Below the pieces are notes generated by a model. The model ran no database searches. It had not been told where the DNA came from and saw only the letters and a program-made list of their open reading frames with translations. 29,640 nt of DNA from positions 1 to 29,640 of the forward strand of contig NZ_ALCA01000092.1 in the NCBI RefSeq assembly GCF_000278725.1, in the 5' to 3' direction. Shown one piece after another: positions 1-9,346 of this stretch. How positions within the stretch are numbered: position 1 is the stretch's first letter; each line of letters starts with the position of its first letter. A program made the position numbers and the translations under genes. This DNA comes from Actinomyces sp. ICM47 (GTDB lineage Bacteria; Actinomycetota; Actinomycetes; Actinomycetales; Actinomycetaceae).

Positions 1-35
1 GGAGGGGATGACCGCGGTGTCCATGGGCGGCGGCA

Positions 36-104
36 GGGCCTGGCCGGGCTTCGAGCCGACGCGCCGAGCCGAAGGCTCGCAGCGCGTACGGCGAGCGGGC
101 GGGC
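36..104. repeat. Left copy of a 69-bp inverted repeat found at both window edges
   Basis: This 69-bp stretch is the reverse complement of 29572-29640 with three mismatches by eye. It contains a short hairpin, GAGCC-GAA-GGCTC. Both copies lie in non-coding DNA, so this is probably a dispersed intergenic repeat of the genome rather than part of a gene. The right copy reaches the window edge and may be longer. No ORF, transposase or target-site duplication is visible beside it. Confidence 0.75.
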
Positions 105-180
105 CGCCGCCCACGGACACATACAGCGACCCGGCCCGAAGGCGCCCGGGAACACCAGCGGTGCCACCCGGGCACGCCAA

Positions 181-208
181 AGGGGCGGGTACCGAAGTAC
201 CCGCCCCT
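181..208 (-). terminator. Hairpin terminator of the surface-protein gene
   Basis: A perfect 12-bp stem (AGGGGCGGGTAC with GTACCCGCCCCT) closes a UUCG tetraloop in the minus-strand transcript, about 40 nt after the stop codon at 250. A short T-run follows on the minus strand. The position and stem strength fit an intrinsic terminator for the giant gene. Confidence 0.8.
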
Positions 209-249
209 CACTCAGCCACGACCTCGTCGAGGCTCAGGCTGAATCAGGC

Positions 250-3200
250 TCAGCCCTGACGGCGGCGACGCATCCACAGGAGGAGGCCACCCGCGGCTGC
301 GGCGCCCAGGCCGGCGGTGCCGACCAGGCTGTCGAAGCCGGTGCGCGCGAGGCGCTGTGCCAGGCTAGTGCTGGGCTTCGTGGCCGGTGCGTCGGGTGCG
401 ACATAGCCGAAGTTCACGCCGGTGACCGTCGGGTTATCGAAGCCGATGGTGATCTCGCCGGACATGGAGTCGGCGATGCCGTCCGGGTCCTCGGTCTGGT
501 CGAGGCCGGCCAGGGCGCCGTCGGCGTGGACCTTGACGCGGTAGGTGCCAGCGGGCAGCTTCTCGAAGGAGTAGGTGCCGTCCGCGGTGGTCATCGCGGT
601 GGCGACAACCGTACCGGAAGCGTCGATCAGGTCGACGGTCACGCCCTCGAAGGTTTCTTCACCGTCGGTGTAGGAACCCGACTTGTCGGCGTCACGGTAG
701 ACGCGACCGGCGATTGAATAGTCGGGCACGTAACCGAAGTTGACGTTTTCCTGGAGGGAGTTCTCCGGACCCATCGTGTACACCGCGGAGGTGTCGTCGA
801 CGGTGGCGTCGGGGTCCTCGGTCTGGTCGTAGTCTTTGATGGCCGAGTAGCGCACGACCTTCACGGTGTACTTGCCGTCCTTGAGGTGTTGGAAGGCGTA
901 GGTGCCGTCCGCGGCGGTGTCGAGCGTCTGCACGACGTTGCCATCTTCGTCCAGGAGCTGGACGCTGACGCGCTCAAGGCCGGGTTCGTCACCGTCGATC
1001 ATCTTGTCGCGGTTGTCGTCGCGGTAGACGGTGCCGGTGATCGTGTTGTTCGGGGCGTAGCCGAAGTCGACGTCACTCTTGGTGGGGTTGTTCTCGTCGA
1101 GGGTGATCGGCTTGGACGCGTTGTCAAGTGTCGTGTCCGGGTCGCCGGTCTGGTCGGCATCGGCGAGCACGCCGTCCTTGACGACCTTGATCGAGTAGGT
1201 GCCGTCGGGCAGGTGCTCGAAGGAGTACGTGCCGTCCTTGTCGGTCGTCGTGGTGGCAATGACGGTGCCGTCTTTATCGAGAAGCTGGACGGTCACGCCG
1301 GAGTAGCGTCCTTCGGTGTCGCCCTTGCGTCCGTCGCGGTCACCGTCGCGGTAGATGGTGCCGTTGATGGAGTTGTTGGCGATGTATCCGAAGTTGACAT
1401 CCGTCTGGGTACGGTGATCGTTGCTGAGCGAGATGACGCCGGAGGCGGAGTCCTTGGTGGAGTCCGGGTCCTCGGTCTGGTCGAGGTCGGTGAGAGCACC
1501 GTCCTTGACGACCTTCACGGTGTAGTCGCCGGCGGGCAGCTTCTCGAAGGAGTAGGCGCCGTCCGCGTCCGTCGTGGTGGTGGCGACGACCTTGCCGTCC
1601 TTGTCGCGCAGTTCGACGGTCTGGTTGGCGTAGCCCTTCTCACCGGTGCCGTGCGACTCGGAGCGGTCACCGTCACGGTAGACGAGGCCGTGGATCGAGT
1701 AGTCCGGCACGTAACCGAAGTCGATGTGGTCCTTGGAGGGGTTGTCCTCATTCAGGGTCACAGGTTCGGAGGCGTTGTCCTTCGTGGCGTCCGGGTCCTC
1801 GGTCTGTTCGGTGTCGGCGAGTTCGCCGTCCTTGACGACCGTGACGGAGTAGGTGCCGTCAGGCAGCTTATCGAAGGAGTAGTTGCCGTTCGCGTCGGTC
1901 GTCGTGGTGGCGATGACCTGTCCGTCCTTGTCGAGGAGCTGGACGGTGACGCCGGAGTATCCGGGTTCGGTGCCGTCCTGGTCGCCGTTGCGCGAGTCGT
2001 CGCGGTAGACGGTGCCCGACAGGGAGTTGTTGTTCACGTAGCCGAAATTGACGTCCGTCGTGGACGGGTTGTCGTTGTTCAGCGTGATGGGCTCAGAGGC
2101 GTTGTCCTTCGTGGCGTCCGGGTCACCGGTCTGCTCGAGACCAGCGATGGGGCCATCCTGAACGACCGTGACGGTGTAGGTGCCTGCGGGGAGCTTGTCG
2201 AAGGAGTAAGCGCCGTCCGCATCCGTCGTGGTCGTGGCCACAACGGTGCCGTCCGCGTCGCGCAGCTGAACGGTCACGCCCTCGTAGAGCTTCTCGTCCG
2301 TGTCCAGCGCGCCGGAGCGGTTGCCGTCGCGGTAGATCGTGCCCTTGATGAAGTAGTCGGGCACGTAGCCGAAGTCGACGTCCTTCTTGGTCGGGTTGGC
2401 CTCGTCCAGGGTGATCGGCTCGGACGCGTTGTCCAGCGTCGAGTCGGGGTCGCCCGTCTGCTCGGTGTCGGCCAGGGCACCGTCCTTGACGACCTTCACG
2501 GAGTAGGTGCCGTCGGGCAGCTTGTCGAAGGAGTACATGCCGTTCGCGTCGGTCTTCGTCGTCGCGATGACGGTTCCATCCTTATCGAGCAGCTGCACGG
2601 TCTGCTCGGGGTAGCCGGACTCTCCGGAGTTCAGGGCACCGGAGCGGTTGTCGTCGCGGTAGACGGTGCCGGAGATTGAGTTGTCCGAGATGTACCCGAA
2701 GTTGACGTTCTCCTTGATCGGGTCGTTCAGTTCGAGGGTGATGTCACCGGAGGTGTTGTCCTTGGTGGCGTCGGGGTCCTCGGTTTGGTCGAGGTCGGCG
2801 ATGGGGCCTTCCTTGCGGACGCGAACCTTGTAGGTGCCTTCCTCCAGGTTGGTGAAGGTGTAGGCACCGCTAGCGTCGGTGGTCGTAGTGGCCACGACGT
2901 TACCGGCGTTGTCGAGGAGGTCGACGGTCACGCCCTGGTAGAGCTTCTCGCCGTCCTCAAGGGACTCGGAGCGGTCGGCGTCACGATAGATCGTGCCCTT
3001 GATCGTGTAGTTCGTGGCGTAACCGAAGTTCACGTTCTGCACGGAGGGGTTGTCGTGATTCACCTGGACCACGCCGGAGGTGTGGTCCTTCGTGTCGTCG
3101 GGGTCCTCGGTCTGCTCAAGCTTCTTCAGCAGGTCGGAGGGTTCCACCTTGACGGTGTACTTGCCGGCGGGCAGCTTCGTGAAGGAGTACGTGCCGTCCG

Positions 3201-6200
3201 CCTTCGTCGTGGTCGTAGCGACCGTTGCCCCGGCCTCGTTGAGGAGGTTGACGGTGATGCCGTCGAAGCCGGGCTCACCGTTGTTCAGGGTCTCAGAGCG
3301 GTCCTTGTCGTAGTAGACGGTGCCGGAGATCGTGTAGTCCTCCGCGTAGCCAAAGTTGACGTTGGTGACGTCGGGGTCGGAGCGCGTGAAGGTGATGGCC
3401 TGCGAGCGCGAGTCGCCCTGACCGGAGGGGTCCTCGGTCTGCTCGGTGGAGGCGAGCGGGCCGGTCTTGTCGACCTGGACGGTGTAGGTGCCGTCGCCGA
3501 GGCCGGTGAAGGAGTAGTTGCCGTCAGCGTCGGTCGTGGTGGTGGCCACGACGGTGCCGGAGGCGTCAACTAGGTTCACGGTGATGCCGGACTGCGGGAT
3601 ATCGCCGCTGTCCTTGGTCTTGTCGCGGTTCTGGTCGAGGTAGACGTTGCCGGAAATCGCGTGCTTCTTGACGTAGCCGAAGTTGATGTTCTCCTGGACG
3701 GGGTTGTCCGCGTTCAGGGTCACGGTCCCGGAGGTGTTGTCCTTCGTGGAGTCCGGGTCCTCGGTCTGGTCGAGGTTAGCGATTGCGCCAGCCTTGGTGA
3801 CCTTGACGGTGTAGTCGCCGGCGGGCAGGCGCGTGAAGGAGTAGTTGCCGTCAGCGTCAGTAGTCGTGGTCGCGATGACGGCACCGTCGGGGCCGAGCAG
3901 CTCGACCGTGATGTCCTTAAAGCCCTCTTCACCGTTGGTGTAGGAGGAGGAGTCGTTGGCGTCGTAGTAGACCTTGCCAGACAGGCGGTGCTTGACGGAG
4001 ATCGAGGCCTTCGCGATGTTGTTGTCCGGGTTCTGGTCGTACTCGGGCGGGTTCACGAAGGAGGCCGTGTTCTCGAGTGTCTTGCCGTCGGTGCCCTCGT
4101 CGAGCGTGACGGTGACGTACAGCGAGGCGTACTGGCCGGCGAGCATATCACCGAGCTTCCACGTGTTGCCGTCGAAGGTGCCAGCGGCGTTACCGGTGTT
4201 GCACTCGCCGGGCACGCCGGAGGTGTAGCCGGAGGTGCACAGGTGCGACTCGGCGGAGACGAAGGTCGTGCCGGCGGGGAAAGCCTCGGCAACCTTGACG
4301 TCGGGGGCCTTGCCCTGGCCGGAGTTGCCGGCGTCGATGCGGAAGGTGACATTGTCGCCGGGCGCGAGGTTGTCGACGTCGGAGACGACGGTCTTGTTCA
4401 GGGCCACGTCGAGCGCAACGACCAGGGCGACCTTGATGGGCTCGGTCGGCAGGATGGCTCGGTTGTTCGAGGCCTGGGTGGCGGCGATCGCGACGGATTC
4501 GTAGGCAGTGCCGCTCGCGTTATCGGGTGCCTTGATGGGCACGATCAGCGGGATGGAAGCACCCGCCTTGATGGGGGTGGCCTGTCCGTTGATGTAGACG
4601 CGGTAGGACTTCACGTCCGACCACGAGGCCGGGGTGGCGGTCCAGTCGTTGTCGCACCCTGCGGGGGAGGCGGTCATGGCGTCGCCCTGGTTGATGACTT
4701 CACCGCGGCAGGGATTGGTCGAGGTGGAGTACTCGATGGTGACCTGGGAGGGGTCGATGCCCGAGCCGGTGCCGATCTGGATGGGGCCGGTCATGATGGG
4801 TTCCCATTCGGAGTCGCGCGAGGCACCGCCCTGAACGGAGGTGTCTCCGACGTAGGGGAGGATGCCGTATACGGTCATGTCGGACAGGTCCGCGTTACCG
4901 GAGTTGGTGGGCGTGATGCGGAACTGACCGTCTTCGCCTTGGCGCATGACGGAGGGGCCGTCGGTGTACTTCTTGTAGACGGAGCCGGGCACGGAGCCCA
5001 GGGATTCGAGCACCACGTCGGCACCGGCCTGCTCGGAGACCGTGAAGGTCGAGGAGACGGGGCACACCTGGTCGGCGGTATTGCCGTCACCGTTGACATC
5101 GTAGGTGTCGTCGGTCGAGCCGTAGAAGCAGATGGTGGTCTTCTTGGAGGTGAGCGCGTACTCGGGTTCAGCAGCGGAGATGTAGGCCTCGTTCTTGTGG
5201 GTACCGGCGCTCATCGAGGGACCGACCTTGCCGCGCAGCTGAATGGTGGTACCACCCTTGGTCTGGTAGCCGGGCCACGTGACCTGGACGAGCTGGCGGG
5301 TGCAGCCGGTCGCGTCGGTGACGTCTCGGACCGTCACTGTCTTTTCCTTGCCGGCGGGGCCTCCGGTGACAGAACCCTCGACGAAGGTCATGCCGCAGGG
5401 CAGCAGGTCGGAGATGACGGGCTGGGAGTCGACGACGGTCGAGGTGTTGTTCGCGGTGACACTGAAGGTGACCTCGGAGCCGGGGGACGCCAGGCTGCCC
5501 TTGATCGTGGACTTGGCGTTGTAGTACTTGGGCAGCGCGGTGCCCAGGGTCAGGACGTCACAGAAGTCGTCGGCGGGGATCGCGATGTCGTGCGTGCCGT
5601 CGAGGGACTTCATGGAGAAGTCGGTGACGCAGTTCTGGACGCGCACCCACTGGTCGGACTTGTCGGCCTTCCAGGCGGCGGCGTTCTTGTCGACGTCGAC
5701 GTAGGTGACGCCATCCTCGGTGGTGGGCGTGCCCGCGCCGATGGGGCCGGCGACGTTGAGGATGGAGGATTCGCCGGCGGGGATCGTCTGCTTGTAGTGG
5801 AAGACGGTCAGGTATTCGTCGGCCGCGAAGGAGGAGAAGTCGAATGCCTTGCCGCGAGAGACGGTCTGAGTGCCGGTGTTGCCCTTGTTGGTCCAGTAGG
5901 TGATCTCGATGGGCGTCGTCGTCTGCGTATCGATGGTCTTGACGCGCATGAGGGGCTTGTCGCAGTCCTTGGAGCCGTCGGTGGGGGACACCAGGCCACA
6001 GGTCATGTAGTCGGTGTACTCCATGACGACAGGCACGTTGGACTTGTTGTCGTAGCTGTAGAGCCAGTTGCCCTGCTTGCCACGCTCGAACTGGCTCATG
6101 GCACGCTTGTTGAAGCCACCGCCGTAGCGAACCTCATTATCGAAGTGGTGCGTGAACGAGGCATTCGCGGTGAGCGTCTTGGTCTCGTTGTGCATTTCGT

Positions 6201-7120
6201 TGCCGGTGAGCTTGGCGGTGTTGGTGACCGTGTCGTCGGTGCAGGTGTCGTCGTAGTGGACGGTGACGGACAGGACCACGTTCATGAACGCGGGGTTCAC
6301 GTCGCCGATGTTCCAGGTGACCGTGTGGGTCACGGCGTCGTAGGAGCTGGGCACGGTCGCGGCCGTGTTGGTGATGGTGTTACCCGAGGCCGTGGAGGAC
6401 ACGTAGGTCGCGCACTGGGGCAGCGGGTCGGTGACGACGACGTTCGTCATGTTGGTCTTGCCGTTCAGACCGTCGATCGTGGTGTCGTACTTCGGGGTGA
6501 TCTGGTAGGTCACATCCACGTTCTTCGGGGTCGCGACGGGGCCGGTTTTCGACAGGAGGGGCGTCGGCTCGGAGTAGATCGTGACGGTGTCCTGTGCGGT
6601 CACGGTGGTGTCGCCCGAGGAGAAGGTGGCGACGGGGGTCACCGTGGAGCTGCCGGGGGTTACGCCGCGAGGCGCGGTGAACGTCAGCACGGTCTGGAAG
6701 GACGTGCCGGCGGCGACGGTTCCGAGGTTGTAGGTGACGAGGCCGTCCGTGGTCGCTGTCGGGCGCTTGATCTCGGGAGTAACGACCTTGTTGCCGGCGG
6801 TGGCCGTGGCGTTGACGCCGTCGGGAGCCGAGTCAGGGTTGGAGTCACCTGCGGGAGTGATCGTGTGCGGCAGCGTGATGGTCACGACCGAGTTCAGGCA
6901 GTCCTCTGTGGTGGAGGCGCAGGAAAACTCGACGACGTAGCGTTGTTCGACGCCTGACAGGTAGGAGTCCTCGTCGGCGTTGATTGCAAGTTTGAGGGTG
7001 GGGGGCGGCCGCATATGTGGGCAGCGACGTCACGCCAAGAAGGACGAGAGCGGTCGTCACCAACATGGCAAGCAGCTGGGCTGGCCTCGAAGCCTTTGAC
7101 CATGTGTCGTTGATATGCAC
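250..7120 (-). CDS. Giant LPxTG-type surface protein with SdrD B-like repeats, frameshifted after the signal peptide
   Basis: This is a cell-wall-anchored surface protein, probably an adhesin or fimbrial-type scaffold; the ligand is unknown. The long frame (about 2254 residues, stop at 250) has an N-terminal half of DUF11-like and isopeptide-type beta domains (one near residue 870 with DVALNKTVV), then eleven SdrD B-like repeats of about 109 residues, then a sorting signal: LARTG, a hydrophobic segment and the tail RRRRQG. That frame opens at an ATG at 7014 and lacks a signal peptide. The signal peptide lies upstream in another frame: GTG at 7118-7120, with AGGAG at 7127-7131, encodes a basic N-terminus, a hydrophobic core (LLAMLVTTALVLLGV) and the cleavage-like TYAAA. 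The frames meet at six Cs (7000-7005, G on the plus strand). Removing one C joins them into 2289 residues. The cause could be phase variation, a disabling mutation or a sequence error. A sortase substrate is certain by type; the function is not. Confidence 0.85.
390..3995 (-). repeat. Eleven tandem SdrD B-like coding repeats of about 328 bp
   Basis: The DNA repeats with a period of about 328 bp. The codons for (V/I)Y(R/Y/L)D recur near 693, 1021, 1350, 1676, 2001, 2331, 2658, 2985, 3309, 3640 and 3965. Each unit encodes SG.VYRD.DRSG, then GVTVQLLDKDG, VATTTTDADG.YSF..LP.GTY.VKV, (E/L)(D/E)QTEDPD.T.D and FGY. In SdrD B domains the Asp-rich loops bind calcium. Several central units alternate between two flavours (GYVPDY.I.G and GY...NNSI.G starts), which suggests duplication of a two-domain unit. 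Copy number may vary by recombination. Confidence 0.85.
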
Positions 7121-7233
7121 AGCGTTCTCCTGTTGTGCGTATAAGGGATGAATCAGGCCAATTTTAGCGGTTTCAAAGCAAGTGTGAAAAAGTGGCAACT
7201 ATTGCAAAACTGCTCGTAACTAAAGGTTTATTA

Positions 7234-7256
7234 GGTCAGATTTCAAACTTCTGACC
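7234..7256. promoter_or_regulatory. Operator-like inverted repeat upstream of the surface-protein gene
   Basis: GGTCAGA (7234-7240) and TCTGACC (7250-7256) are perfect inverted arms around 9 bp, about 115 bp upstream of the GTG start at 7120. The geometry fits a dimeric regulator site, but no regulator is encoded in the window. Confidence 0.35.
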
Positions 7257-7271
7257 GATTGTGTGAAAGAC

Positions 7272-7316
7272 TTATTCACACAGTTTATTCACAAGTGTGC
7301 ACAGGCCTGTGGATAA
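7272..7316. promoter_or_regulatory. DnaA-box-like cluster far from oriC
   Basis: Two plus-strand TTATTCACA 9-mers (7272-7280 and 7285-7293, one mismatch to TTATCCACA) are followed by one perfect box in the opposite orientation, TGTGGATAA (7308-7316). Three such sites in 45 bp, about 13 kb from dnaA, could titrate DnaA or tie transcription of the surface protein to DnaA. Binding is inferred only from the match. Confidence 0.45.
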
Positions 7317-7484
7317 AAATTGGCGGAATACCAGCTCAGGGTCATTAGTCCCAGAAGTGACCGCTGATGATCAACACCATCTACAGACATGACCAGCTGG
7401 TCGGATAAATAACGGCACACAGCCTCCGATACGCTGACATGTGAGGCCATCGCCAACAAATTGCGGAAGCTCACATACGACAAA

Positions 7485-7508
7485 ACCCGCAACCATCAGG
7501 TTGCGGGT
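7485..7508 (-). terminator. Intrinsic terminator of the tRNA operon
   Basis: A 10-bp perfect stem (ACCCGCAACC with GGTTGCGGGT) with a 4-nt loop begins 7 nt past the 3' end of tRNA-Ala. In the minus-strand transcript it is followed by TTTTG, a normal intrinsic terminator. Confidence 0.85.
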
Positions 7509-7514
7509 GAAAAG

Positions 7515-7587
7515 TGGAGCTAACGGGACTCGAACCCGTAACCCCCTGCTTGCAAAGCAGGTGCGCTACCAATTGCGCCATAGCCCC
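7515..7587 (-). tRNA. tRNA-Ala (anticodon UGC)
   Basis: The minus strand folds into a 73-nt cloverleaf. The acceptor stem is GGGGCTA with TAGCTCC (one G-U pair), the anticodon loop CTTTGCAAG gives anticodon TGC, the T-loop is GTTCGAGTC, and the discriminator base is A. CCA is not encoded. It lies downstream of tRNA-Ile and the DLW-39 gene, as in other actinobacteria after gyrA. Confidence 0.95.
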
Positions 7588-7598
7588 GTTGGAGAAGC

Positions 7599-7733
7599 TC
7601 AGCCCTCCACGACGTCCGTCACGGACATCCACAGATCGGCATTGTCAGAAAGATCAAGGAGAACTTGTCGAACGACGATACCAACGGCAACGACGGATCC
7701 GACAGCCACACAACACGTGACCAGCTTCTTCAT
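7599..7733 (-). CDS. DLW-39 family small protein
   Basis: This 44-residue protein starts MKKLVTCCVAVGS, has a hydrophobic segment over about residues 4-21 and carries DLW at residues 33-35, near the end. The size, the MKKL start and the DLW motif match the actinobacterial DLW-39 family, which is known to sit beside the gyrA-distal tRNAs; its function is not known. The ATG at 7731-7733 is chosen because GGAGG lies about 8 nt upstream; a longer frame would run into tRNA-Ile. The gene fills the space between tRNA-Ile and tRNA-Ala, so it probably shares their transcript and must be translated from it before or while the tRNAs are cut out. A single-pass membrane peptide is likely. Confidence 0.8.
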   Translation of the reverse strand: MKKLVTCCVAVGSVVAVGIVVRQVLLDLSDNADLWMSVTDVVEG

Positions 7734-7766
7734 GATGATCCTCCGCTCAAATTCGCCTGCGGATGG

Positions 7767-7840
7767 TGGGCCTAGGTGGGCTCGAACCACCGACCTCAGT
7801 CTTATCAGGACTGCGCTCTAACCTACTGAGCTATAGGCCC
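7767..7840 (-). tRNA. tRNA-Ile (anticodon GAU)
   Basis: The minus strand forms a 74-nt cloverleaf. The acceptor is GGGCCTA with TAGGCCC, the anticodon loop CTGATAAG gives GAT, the T-arm is GGTGGTTCGAGCCCACC, and the discriminator base is A. CCA is not encoded. It is the first gene of the tRNA-Ile, DLW-39, tRNA-Ala unit. Confidence 0.95.
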
Positions 7841-7867
7841 AACCGGCACCCTTGCGGGCACTCGGAT

Positions 7868-7896
7868 ATAGTACACAGCATCGAGCCCTTCAGCAA
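7868..7896 (-). promoter_or_regulatory. Sigma-70-type promoter of the tRNA operon
   Basis: On the minus strand, TTGCTG (plus 7891-7896) and TACTAT (plus 7868-7873) are separated by exactly 17 bp. Transcription would begin near 7861, about 20 nt before tRNA-Ile. This is the clearest promoter in the window. Confidence 0.7.
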
Positions 7897-7963
7897 AATC
7901 GAGAGTTGGTGACGTCCACCACGCAGCCGCCGCGCAGGGCGCGGAGCAGAAAAGAGAACCCTC

Positions 7964-8857
7964 GTGACCACGATTATCGACTACGTTCGCAGGGCAACGA
8001 CGCCGCTGCGTACAGACCTTACGCCAGCCGATGCCCTCACCCTCGCCGCACTGTCGTACGCAGACTTCCACGCTCTGGTCGGCCCCCGCTCCGCCCGGGG
8101 ATGCCTCCTGAGCGAGGTCGCCCAGGCCTCGTCCATCCTCGCCCTCTACGATCACACGATGATCACCAAACATAACCGTGCACTTCTGCGCTCCCTGCTG
8201 CGCGCAGTCGGCGCGAGTCCACGGTTTCAAGACATGCGGGTGCGCGACGCCGTCACGCGGATCGGCGTGCAGCCGCTCGCACAGTTCGGCGCGGTTACGT
8301 TCATCGACGAGGCCGGGGCGAGCTACGTGGCGTTCCGCGGCACCAATGGCACTGCGGTCGGCTGGGCAGAGGATGCGCAGTTCGGCCTGGATTTTCCGAC
8401 AATTGCTCAGCTGTGGGCGGCGCGCTACCTGCTATATGTGGCCCGACGCACTGCCGGACCGGTCACCGTCATCGGCCACTCCAAGGGCGGGAACTTAGCC
8501 CTGTATGCGGCCGCCGCGACGTGTGTGCCGACGCTCCAGCACGTGTTTTCCTTCGATCCCGTCGGCTTCCCCGAATCCGTCATCGATGACGGTTTCTTTT
8601 CCAGCATCGCACCTCTGACGAGCGTCTACACGCCGGCCGAATCCTGGGTGAGTCCCCTGTTTCCGCTGCCCACAGGTGCTTCGATCATTGCATCGCTCTG
8701 GCGGGGTCCGCTGAGCCACAACCCATACACGTGGCTGATCGACGGATCTTCACTCCTGTGCGACTCAAGGAACCCATCGCGCTCGGGGGCTGCGCTCGGG
8801 GGCCTCGTCGGTCTCCTGCTGAGGGTTCGGCCGATTCGGGTCGCCCAAGACCGCTGA
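7964..8857 (+). CDS. Mbeg1-like (DUF2974) alpha/beta hydrolase
   Basis: A 297-residue alpha/beta-hydrolase-fold protein, probably a cytoplasmic lipase or esterase; no signal peptide is seen. Visible motifs are YVAFRGTNG (about residues 121-129, the oxyanion region in lipase-3-like folds), the nucleophile elbow GHSKGG (Ser173), and FSFDPVGFP with Asp198 as a candidate acid; a histidine in LSHNPY could complete the triad. This matches the Mbeg1-like/DUF2974 family, whose substrates are poorly known. The start is the GTG at 7964, with a weak AAGAGA behind it. The gene is divergent from the tRNA promoter and is the only credible gene here that faces the replication fork. It is flanked by the repeat-rich spacer at 8858-10000, which suggests a later insertion between tRNA-Ile and the DUF3566 gene. 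Confidence 0.75.
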   Translation: MTTIIDYVRRATTPLRTDLTPADALTLAALSYADFHALVGPRSARGCLLSEVAQASSILALYDHTMITKHNRALLRSLLRAVGASPRFQDMRVRDAVTRIGVQPLAQFGAVTFIDEAGASYVAFRGTNGTAVGWAEDAQFGLDFPTIAQLWAARYLLYVARRTAGPVTVIGHSKGGNLALYAAAATCVPTLQHVFSFDPVGFPESVIDDGFFSSIAPLTSVYTPAESWVSPLFPLPTGASIIASLWRGPLSHNPYTWLIDGSSLLCDSRNPSRSGAALGGLVGLLLRVRPIRVAQDR

Positions 8858-8976
8858 GAGGCCTCTGCGAGTGTCTTTGAGCCGCCTCGGATCGGCTTGC
8901 ACCATTGCCCCCCAATGCGCACGTTAACCCACCTAGTAGCGGCTCAGCGGCCCCGCCGCGCTCTTATCGAAGGACT

Positions 8977-9047
8977 CCTCTCGTCCGCACGCGGGCCCGC
9001 TATTCCGAAGCTGGGCCCTCTCGTCCGCACGCAGGCCCGCTATTCCG
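8977..9047. repeat. 31-bp direct repeat, two copies 40 bp apart
   Basis: 8977-9007 and 9017-9047 are identical except one base (GCGGGCCCGC against GCAGGCCCGC). Both copies begin CCTCTCGTCCGC and end CTATTCCG. No CRISPR-like third copy follows. The function is unknown. Confidence 0.8.
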
Positions 9048-9346
9048 TATGCGGGCAGCCTCGCCCACGCTCCAATTAGCGGGTTTAGGCTATTGGACAC
9101 GCGACGTTGCCGTGTTGCATCACTAGATGTCAGGCCAGCGCGCGGCCTGGTGCTCTACTCGTTGTTTGCGCTGTGGCCACGGGGCATCAGCTTTGAACCT
9201 GGCCGCCGTTGGACACTGGAGCTACACTCTCGTGCCCTGTGATATCCGCCGCCTGGGTGGTTTGGAGGTCGTGGTGGCATGAGAAGCATCGAATCGACGC
9301 ATCACCGGCACGCGCGGCACTCATAAGGGAGCGTGCCGCCCAAAGT

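Larger units (their letters stand above)
7121..7484. other. AT-richer leader between the surface-protein gene and the tRNA operon
   Basis: These 364 bases hold no convincing gene. A 67-codon minus-strand frame (7289-7492) begins inside the tRNA terminator and has no ribosome binding site. The segment should contain the promoter of the surface-protein gene, but I could not pick a -35/-10 pair with normal spacing. It does contain a 7-bp inverted repeat (7234-7256) and DnaA-box-like 9-mers (7272-7316). Confidence 0.5.

Noticed and set aside
886..2679. A 597-codon plus-strand frame over the SdrD repeats, and a 1098-codon one at 3661-6957
   Set aside because: Both are antisense shadows of the repeat protein, kept open by high GC and codon periodicity; their Gly/Val/Asp-rich sequence follows no family and they have no ribosome binding site.
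7289..7492. A 67-codon minus-strand frame between the tRNA terminator and the surface gene
   Set aside because: Its start lies within the terminator hairpin, and no ribosome site or family is visible; it also covers the DnaA-like boxes.
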